From assembly GCA_016858145.1 (NCBI GenBank), contig JAEHOE010000126.1, positions 186,001 to 250,000 of the forward strand: a stretch of DNA of 64,000 bases, read 5' to 3'. Numbering within the stretch: the first letter of the stretch is position 1; each line of letters opens with the position of its first letter. The DNA comes from Edaphochlamys debaryana. Its lineage: Eukaryota; Chlorophyta; Chlorophyceae; Chlamydomonadales. Below the pieces are notes generated by a model. That model did not search any database and was not told the origin of the DNA. It worked only from the letters and a program-made list of their open reading frames with translations. Both the position numbers and the translations under genes were made by a program. Of the stretch, positions 58,301-64,000 are shown one piece after another.

Positions 58301-59757
58301 CCGGGGGCGCCGAGAGCGTGCTGGGGGGCCGCATTACCGGTAGGGCAGCACCAGACCTGACGCGGTGCCCTCCCTCCCTTGCCTCCCTCCCCCCTCCTAC
58401 TCGCCCATCCCCTGTCAGGGCCTGGTGGTCATGTCCCCCGAGCTGGAGGGCGTGGCGTACTCGCTGTACGACAACCAGGTCCCCGAGCTGTGGGCGTCCA
58501 AGGCCTACCCCAGCCTCAAGCCGCTGTCCGCCTGGACCGTGGACCTGCTGGAGCGCCTGGCCTTCATCCGCGACTGGGTGGCGGCCGGCACGCCCTCCAT
58601 CTACTGGATCAGCGGCTTCTTCTTCCCGCAGGCCTTCCTCACGGGCACGCTGGTGAGATGGAACCCGGGGCATGGCAGCCCAAGCGAGCAGCCCTGTCCT
58701 GTCCGCGCGCAAGCGTGCCGCGTCTGGCGCACCGCACACGCCTCTGCGGGGCCGCACGCCGCACCCAAGCTCAATCCCAACCCTTACCCTTGCCCCCATC
58801 CCCTCCCGCAGCAAAACTTCGCGCGCAAGTACACGTACCCCATCGACACGGTGTCGTTCGGCTTCAAGGTCATGGACGGGCTGGACGAGGCGCACGTGCC
58901 CAAGGGGGGGCCCGAGGACGGCTGCTTCATCCGCGGCCTCTTCATGGAGGGAGCGCGCTGGGACAGCTCGGTGAGCACACGGGCCCCTGGGCTGCGCTAG
59001 GAAGCAATTTGCGCCCATAACATCGCCCTTCTACTGTAGCACCCCGAATGAATAGGACTAGCGCTTCCGATATCATCAGGGGTCAGCATGCGGAGTTTCA
59101 AGGGGTTGGGCGAGGTTGGGCCTCGCATACATTTCGGGTAGCATGTTCTTACCTCGTGATGCAACCAGCCCGCCGATGACTCCTATAGCTTCCCTGTACC
59201 TATGACATGCGTTACCAGTCCACCCGGGCGCCCAACTTAGCTCGCCGCGAAACCTCGCGACGATGCCGAGCAGTTTCGCGTCGCACAAACAGCCACTACC
59301 AAGCCCCTACGACCTTCAATATGTATATAGTATGCATAGAAGCTATGCAGAAGGGCTGGAGAGCGATTCTGGTGCGGTCGGGATGGATGGGATGACGAGC
59401 GTCCCCTGCCTCTTCCACGGCACTCAGCCCCTCCCGGCCCTCCTCCCCGCCCCCCCTCCGCCTGCGCAGACGCACGTGGTGTCCGAGTCCCGTCCCAAGG
59501 AGCTGTTTACGGAGATGCCCGTCATCTGGCTGCGCCCCGAGCAGCACCGCAAGAAGCCGCTGCCCGACCCCTGCGCCGACAACGGCGGCGTGGGCGTGTA
59601 CGACTGCCCCGTGTACAAGACGCTCACACGCGCCGGCACGCTTTCCACCACCGGGCATTCGACCAATTTCGTTATGTATTTGGAGCTGCCCAGCGACCGG
59701 CCGCAGGGGCACTGGATCAACCGGGGCGTGGCGCTCTTCACGGGCCTGGCGTTCTGA
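31396..59757 (+). CDS. DHC2: Axonemal inner-arm dynein heavy chain, DNAH1 type (dynein d), complete
   Basis: About 4108 residues from 79 exons, close to the DNAH1 family length. Exons: 31396..31419, 31497..31606, 32143..32294, 32532..32749, 33173..33322, 33504..33584, 33765..33971, 34114..34224, 34350..34436, 34596..34838, 35009..35225, 35454..35545, 35755..35846, 36075..36156, 36356..36457, 36644..36694, 36869..36946, 37127..37192, 37510..37665, 37797..37883, 38048..38137, 38327..38437, 38628..38738, 38857..38976, 39248..39430, 39699..39847, 40059..40116, 40273..40452, 40696..40878, 41106..41250, 41419..41459, 41691..41817, 42092..42264, 42447..42538, 42711..42829, 42980..43071, 43259..43363, 43553..43670, 43826..43927, 44069..44161, 44346..44533, 44720..44937, 45103..45235, 45429..45584, 45801..46007, 46253..46495, 46679..46896, 47087..47240, 47420..47586, 47735..47929, 48097..48292, 48465..48642, 48901..49054, 49262..49387, 49603..49753, 50004..50286, 50468..50582, 50837..50942, 51079..51273, 51464..51694, 51902..52063, 52236..52385, 52608..52775, 53002..53205, 53497..53601, 53811..53928, 54137..54360, 54563..54766, 54984..55174, 55404..55567, 55763..55947, 56084..56175, 56324..56493, 56661..56932, 57123..57732, 57866..58080, 58419..58652, 58812..58970, 59470..59757. 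DNAH1-type signatures include [30 protein letters not shown] and [18 protein letters not shown]. It powers ciliary bending as a single-headed inner arm. Introns after 43670, 46007, 52385, 53601 and 56932 use GC donors. The 8-residue first exon is the least certain part. Confidence 0.96.
32856..33090 (+). repeat. Imperfect tandem duplication of about 120 bases in dynein intron 4
   Basis: Blocks tgctccgggxxtcggyagag, cgtgctcaagac and ggcagcagccxtgcaag occur in order twice, starting near 32857 and 32978. They make this 423-base intron longer than its neighbours. Confidence 0.65.
37254..37434 (+). repeat. Tandem duplication in dynein intron 18
   Basis: A block of about 75 bases with agccaccgaccgc, ggcaggccttggcca and gaccgcacgccttgcatgtg occurs near 37254-37328 and 37362-37434 with few differences. 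A gatccyg-type short repeat follows at about 37460-37500. Confidence 0.75.
39548..39628 (+). repeat. gtgctgggtcc short repeat in dynein intron 25
   Basis: Five or more degenerate copies of a gtgctgggtcc/tgctgggtcct unit lie in the middle of the intron. Nothing suggests a coding role. Confidence 0.7.
43426..43452 (+). repeat. Copy of the exon 37 3' end inside the following intron of the dynein gene
   Basis: These 27 bases match the last 27 bases of exon 37 (43337-43363, encoding the part just after Walker B) at 26 of 27 positions. They lie 89 bases downstream, inside intron 37. The copy is followed by ttggcg rather than a GT donor, so it is probably not spliced as an exon end. Confidence 0.8.
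45597..45672 (+). repeat. cctgcccctggc minisatellite in dynein intron 44
   Basis: A 12-base pyrimidine-rich unit is repeated about six times near the 5' end of the intron. It is simple-sequence expansion. Confidence 0.8.
46107..46153 (+). repeat. ctagaa/ctagac hexanucleotide repeat in dynein intron 45
   Basis: About seven tandem copies of ctagaa or ctagac stand out as AT-richer sequence within a C-rich intron. Confidence 0.85.
46679..50582 (+). other. Dynein AAA3 and AAA4 modules
   Basis: AAA3 has Walker A GETGTGKT at about residue 2066 (exon 48), followed by [12 protein letters not shown] and [11 protein letters not shown]4 has the axonemal-type P-loop GVGGSGRQS at about residue 2416 (exon 54), where Arg replaces the usual Lys as is common in axonemal chains. 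[20 protein letters not shown] follows. The insert after AAA3 ([14 protein letters not shown]) is Gly-rich. Confidence 0.9.
50837..52775 (+). other. Dynein stalk coiled coils and microtubule-binding domain
   Basis: Residues about 2627-2964. The first coiled coil is rich in Glu/Lys heptads ([15 protein letters not shown], then [19 protein letters not shown]). The microtubule-binding tip contains [22 protein letters not shown] and [15 protein letters not shown]. The second coiled coil runs from [20 protein letters not shown] to [19 protein letters not shown]. The length is typical of axonemal dyneins. Confidence 0.9.
53002..59757 (+). other. Dynein AAA5, AAA6 and C-terminal domain
   Basis: Residues about 2965 to 4108. 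Family landmarks are [29 protein letters not shown]-like text at 54220-54240, [37 protein letters not shown] and [14 protein letters not shown]. The C-terminus has [20 protein letters not shown] and closes with [15 protein letters not shown] then TGA at 59755-59757. The protein is complete at this end. Confidence 0.92.
58971..59469 (+). other. Last dynein intron (499 bases) with atypical composition
   Basis: This is the longest intron of the dynein gene. Its central part (about 58998-59390) is visibly poorer in GC than all surrounding introns and includes atatgtatatagtatgcat and a short gcatag-aagc-tatgc hairpin near 59331-59346. It is framed by normal GT-AG sites and keeps phase 0. It could be an old insertion, but I found no clear terminal repeats. 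Confidence 0.55.
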
Positions 59758-60550
59758 GGGGGGGTGGAGCGGGGTGGGGGGGAAAGGGTAGGGGGAGGAT
59801 GGTGACGTGCCGCCGGCGAGAGGGGCCGGCCTCGGGTCAGGGCTGCAAGTGAGGCTGCATTGAGGGGCAGAGGGGGATGGGATCAGGCGTGCACATAGGC
59901 GACTGCTTGGCACATCTTGGGGGTGTGGGGGTGCATGGGGCGGGTCGCACTGACGAGCAATTGGGGTCAGTGGGGGGAGTGCGCACGTGCGCCAACGGAT
60001 GCGAGCGAGGTGCATGGATGGATGGGCAGCACTGTTGGGGGGGGGCTTGCGTAAGGCCTTTGAGAGATACCGGCTGTTGCGGGATGTCACGGCACGGCTG
60101 GGTCCATGCATGGACACTGGGGCACTAGGATGCGATGTTACAATAGGAACCAGCTCCGAGCCGAGGCTGAGAGAGGTTAAGCGTGTAGCGCCACCTACCG
60201 GGTATGGCCCTCCCATACCAGCACCACCCTAGCAACAGCCAACTGTAGGTCGTTGAACCACTGCTAGGGGGTCGCCACCCTGGGGCTTGTCCCCGCCTGG
60301 CTATCCAGGCCATAGACCGCAGTTAGCCCTGTTACACGGACACCCTACCGCACCCCCGTCAGAACCCGTACTTCATCCAGCCCTCACCCTCAAAGAACCT
60401 TATGTCCGCCCCCTTGCACCACTGGGGCTGCAGCCGCTTGGCACGCAGGACTTCGAAGATACCCTGCCGCTCCTTCCGCATTGCCCGTCCGAGGGCAGTG
60501 AGGTAGGGCGCGACTATCACCCCCGTCGCCACGCGCACCTCCTTAGCCAC

Positions 60551-60624
60551 CCACTAGGGCACTAGGGGAATGCCCGGTGTGGGGCACCCACTAGGGCACT
60601 AGGGGAATGCCCGGTGTAGGGCAC
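60551..60624. repeat. 37-base perfect-like tandem duplication
   Basis: Two adjacent 37-base copies beginning ccactagggcactagg (60551-60587 and 60588-60624) differ at one position. They lie within the inferred dynein 3' untranslated region. Confidence 0.9.
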
Positions 60625-60646
60625 CGGGTCCCCGGCTAATCACAGC

Positions 60647-60651
60647 TGTAA
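60647..60651 (+). terminator. Candidate TGTAA poly(A) signal of the dynein gene
   Basis: This is the first TGTAA I see after the dynein stop codon, giving a 3' untranslated region of about 0.9 kb. The placement is an inference from the green-algal consensus. Confidence 0.5.
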
Positions 60652-61420
60652 CGCGAGACCTGCAGAGGACAAGAGATTTAATTGCAGGCGCAGACCCCCG
60701 CTTCTGGGTCTAGGACAGGCCAGACCGGGCACGGAAGGATCAAGGATGTGCTGATCACCTCAGGGGGGGGGGTGAGGTCACAGGTGACTGAGGTGAGGTG
60801 TGGAGTGTGGTAGGAGAACACAGTGGAGCCTGGGCCAGCGTCTCAGCAGGCCACCTAAACGTTGCAGGCCTGCTGTGCTGACATCAATGACTGTGCTGTC
60901 ATGGACAAGAGGGCATCACGAACCAGCTTGCAGGCAGCCAGGCCCCAGCAGGAACCGACTCCAAGGCTGGGCAGAGAGACGTTAGGGCACGGGGCTTGGA
61001 GCCGTTGGAGGGGCTTGTCCCCGCCTGGCTATCCAGGCCATAAACTGTCAATCACCCTGTTATGCGGACACCATACAGCGCCCCCAGCACAGCGCACCTT
61101 CCCCCTCCTCAAAGAAAGTCATGGAAGGACGTGACTTCCGCACACGCTCTGAAGCCCGCCCTCTAACCCCAGTGTCACGGGCTGTGCCGTGCTACCATCA
61201 CTGCTGACACGCGACAAAGGCAGCAACACTCAGAGGAATGGCGGAGGTTTGACAGGAAGGAGGCAGGGGTTGGGCAGCCGAGCAGGCCGAGGGGTCGCCC
61301 GGACTGCGCGCACTCACCAAATTGTACGGAGCTTCCTGTTGGCTGCGGTATTCGTGCTCGTGCGCCTCCATCACCCCACCTGTTCCGGAGCCTCCACAGT
61401 TTTATAAGAAGCACACAAGC

Positions 61421-64000
61421 ATGTCGCGAGAACAAGCGTACATAGCGCCTGGGGAGGACCCGCACCACGACGAGGTCAGTCGGCAGAGCCAGCTGCTGAC
61501 CTTGCCTAGTGACCTAGTGAAACATCCGGTTGAAGCCTACTGTTTTCAATCAGAGTGGCAAGCAACTTGTGCGGTTCTGACGCACGAGCGCTCACTCCGT
61601 TTCCTCGCGCGCCTTCATTTACGTAGCAGAAACTGTTGCAGGCGAAACTCATCCGCAACTGTTGGAGGCGTGTGGCTTCGGCAGCGCGGAGTTGGCCATT
61701 CGTGTCCCGACCAGGCTCTCTTACCCAGCCCCACTCCGCTTTCACCGTCGCAGGTCGCTGCTGTAAGCCCAAAGCACAGCAAGCAATTCCTGGGAGTACC
61801 TCAAAGTGTGTGGAAGCGCTGCATTCCATACCTCGCTGTCGGCTGCGCCTTGGCCTTCATTTGCGGATTCGGCGGAGGGTTCGGCGCTGGTAAGCAGCAA
61901 CAGCAATACGTTTCGCGCGCTGCGCTGCTCCCAGGGGCAAGAGATGCCGAATGTCAACCGCGGCATGTGCTGCTGCCGCTGCTGCTGCTGCGCCTTGCAG
62001 GCTGGGGAGCACACCCCGACAGCAGCAGCCCAGCACCCGCCCCGAGCCCTCAGCCAAGCCCGGTGAGTAAGAGAAGGGAGAGACGGCTGCTACTGCGAAC
62101 CTGGTGTCGGCGTTTCGGGACTCCTCCGCCTGGGGCCGACCTCCACCCCCCCCCCTTCCCCGTCAGGGCCCCTCAAGCATCAACCTCAACATCTTGAGGC
62201 CATACTCATCGGTCAACGTCTGGGGAAATGCATCCAACGATGCTGTTCAGACAAGCTACGAGCAGACTTCAATCCTCAACACGGCCTTCCAGTGCCTTAA
62301 CGTGGTCATCTCCATCCTGGGGGGCACCAACAACACGTTCGACCCAAACGGTGGGGCCACCCGGTCAGGCTCCCCAAAGTAGGCCCTACACTTGGGCGTT
62401 AGCCTGCAGCAGGGATAGCTATCTCTAGTGCCGGGCCGCTGCTCAACACTGTCAATTTTCAACCGCTTCCCGGTCATCCCCTCCCGTTGCCGCAGTACTG
62501 CGTATCTTCGTGATCACGCAGTACGGCGGCCGCGACGACTTCATGGGTCGGCTGTACAACGTCTCGCAGCGGTTGCAGGCGAGTCTGCCCAAGAGGCCTG
62601 GCGCTGCTCTCGCTCCTGCTCTTGCGCTTGGGTGCCCCGAGCCCCAGCTCCAGTCACCCGGGCGCCACCTCGACCCGTGCACGTGCGCCTGCACCCTCCC
62701 CCTGCTCTCTGGACTCACTTGCCTCACTTGGCCTCACCCGGGCCGGCCCCCTGGCTCACACCCGCCACCCGCGTCTGCAACCCCTCCCCCCCGCCCCGCC
62801 CCAACCCTTCCACCGACCAGGTCTCCCCCGACTTCTCCGACCAGCTCTACCAGCTGACCACCAGCCTGGTGGACGTGTTCAACTACATCCAGGCCAACCA
62901 GGACAAGGTCGGCGCCACCAGCGGCCACCGCCGCCTGCTGCAGGCCAACCCCAACGACCCCGTCTTCGCGCAGGCGCTTCGGGGCTTCGTGAGTCGCGAG
63001 CGGCCTGACCTCTCGTGTCCCTACCGAGGGTCCACGCACTTCCTTAGCCCCATGTTCAGCACCCTCTTCGCCCTGCCCAGCTTGCCGTACGCTGCCCATG
63101 CTAGTCCCGCAGCCCCCCCACCCCGCCGACCAGCGCTTGTCTGCCCGAGGCTCCCGAGGTCCCAGACCTTGCTGCCACACCCGGCCAGCCGCGGCCGCGC
63201 CGCTGACCCCGGTCTCGTGCGTAACCCCGCAGATCAAGTCCGGCCTGACCTCCCCCACGCTCGCGGGCGCGCTCGGCGACCTGACGCCCATCTACAATGA
63301 CGTGGACACCATCGTTGACCTGGTTGTGGACCTGTTCTATTCCCTGCGGGAGGTGGCATCGCGGGCCAACGAGATCGCCAACACGCAGGTGGGGCAGGGG
63401 CCGGAAGGGGCAGGGGCCTCCAGATTGGGGAAGGGCTTGGGCGGGCCGCACACCATTGGGGCTAAGCAGGGTGGGGCGCTTAGTGGGAGACGCAGCCGGC
63501 AGCAGGGATGCCGTGTCCAGGACTGGCGGTGGTACCAGTGTGTCGCTCAACGCCCGCTGCCCCTGGCCCGTCCCCGCACCGTGGCACGTGCAGACCAACT
63601 TCCACCCCAGGGAGGTGCCCAAGCCAGAGCCGCCGCAGCCGGACATCATTGAGGGCCTAGACAACACGTCCATCAAGGTGCGGCACGGGGGGGTTCACGG
63701 GGATGGCCACGCAGGGCTGATAGCGGCAGGCGTGTTCGTCTGCTGTTGTTCCGGGGTTGCTCGGGGGGTATCCGAGGTGATTGCTAAAGAGGCGCACCGG
63801 GGTGGCTAGCTGCGGTCGGTCACGGCTGGGCTGATCAGTGGCTGGGTCAGACTTTCCACTCACCCCTCTGATGCCCCTGCGCCCAGGTGACCGTGCGGGC
63901 CAACATCCCCCTGGTCGTGGGCGAGGCCGACGACCCCCTCGTCGCCACCCCGACCCCGTCAAGCTCCTCGGGCACGCGCCGCCTGCTGCAGCAGATCACG
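61421..64000 (+). CDS. Type II membrane protein of unknown family, 5' part (cut by window end)
   Basis: Model: 61421..61474, 61754..61889, 62001..62062, 62167..62350, 62496..62578, 62821..62988, 63233..63388, 63594..63677, 63887..>64000; 347 residues so far and still open. A short cytosolic N-terminus of about 40 residues precedes one strongly hydrophobic segment (CIPYLAVGCALAFICGFGGG, about 40-62). A Pro/Ser spacer (SSSPAPAPSPQPSP) and a predicted extracellular or luminal region follow. That region has four N-glycosylation sequons (NAS, NNT, NVS, NTS) and two RRLLQ motifs (about residues 193 and 341), which occur in many volvocine secreted proteins and may be processing sites. The intron after 62578 uses a GC donor. 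A tttataa motif at 61401-61407 is too close to the ATG to serve it as TATA box, so the start may lie further downstream or the motif may be fortuitous. I do not recognise the family. Confidence 0.72.

Larger units (their letters stand above)
60282..61090 (+). repeat. Dispersed repeat pair, copies at about 60282-60412 and 61010-61135
   Basis: Both copies start with an identical block of about 33 bases from ggggcttgtccccgcctggc to ccaggccata. They then diverge but share ccctgtta, cggacacc, gcgccccc/gcaccccc and cctcaaagaa in the same order. The conserved block can fold into two small hairpins, GGGG-cttgt-CCCC and CCTGG-ctat-CCAGG. The family is not recognised; a SINE-like or other short nonautonomous element is possible. 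Confidence 0.55.
59758..61420. other. Spacer between the dynein gene and the membrane-protein gene
   Basis: It probably contains the dynein 3' untranslated region up to a TGTAA at 60647-60651 and the upstream region of the next gene. It holds a 37-base tandem duplication and two copies of a dispersed repeat, listed separately. No supported open frame was found. Confidence 0.5.

Overview
The window is nuclear DNA of a GC-rich, motile green alga, most likely a volvocine/chlamydomonadalean species. The signs are genes broken into many short exons, introns with C-rich 3' ends, very high GC at third codon positions, TGTAA-type poly(A) signals, Ala/Gly/Gln/Pro low-complexity tracts inside proteins, an OPR-like organelle RNA-binding protein, and a complete axonemal inner-arm dynein heavy chain. 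No bacterial operon, CRISPR array, tRNA or rRNA was seen. I built the gene models by hand from splice sites and reading-frame continuity; every junction listed keeps the frame.

Layout. (1) 799-3742, minus: OPR/FASTK-like helical-repeat protein, 4 exons. (2) 4261-13034, plus, divergent from it: Set2/ASHH2-type histone H3K36 methyltransferase with CW, AWS, SET, post-SET, a TFIIS-N-like module and an SRI domain, 15 exons. (3) 13035-15834: gene-poor. (4) 15835-22478, plus: large low-complexity protein ending in two hnRNP-Q-type acidic domains, 11 exons. (5) 22479-25683: gene-poor convergent interval. (6) 25684-28355, minus: Pro/Ala/Gln-rich protein of unknown function, 4 exons. (7) 28356-30232: repeat-bearing spacer. 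(8) 30233-30747, minus: DPM3, the small membrane anchor of dolichol-phosphate-mannose synthase, 3 exons. (9) 31396-59757, plus, divergent from DPM3: full-length DNAH1-type axonemal dynein heavy chain (dynein d, DHC2 in Chlamydomonas), 79 exons and about 4108 residues. (10) 59758-61420: spacer with a tandem and a dispersed repeat. (11) 61421 to the window end, plus: 5' part of a type II membrane protein, truncated by the window.

The genes do not form one pathway. They are ordinary nuclear housekeeping and ciliary genes: chromatin modification coupled to transcription, presumed organelle RNA metabolism, ER glycosylation and ciliary motility. I found no convincing new multi-gene system. The most noteworthy points are the domain architecture of the Set2-like protein, the tandem acidic-domain protein, an unusually high share of GC-AG introns (7 of 118 in these models), an exon fragment copied into the following intron of the dynein gene, and two proteins with no recognisable family.
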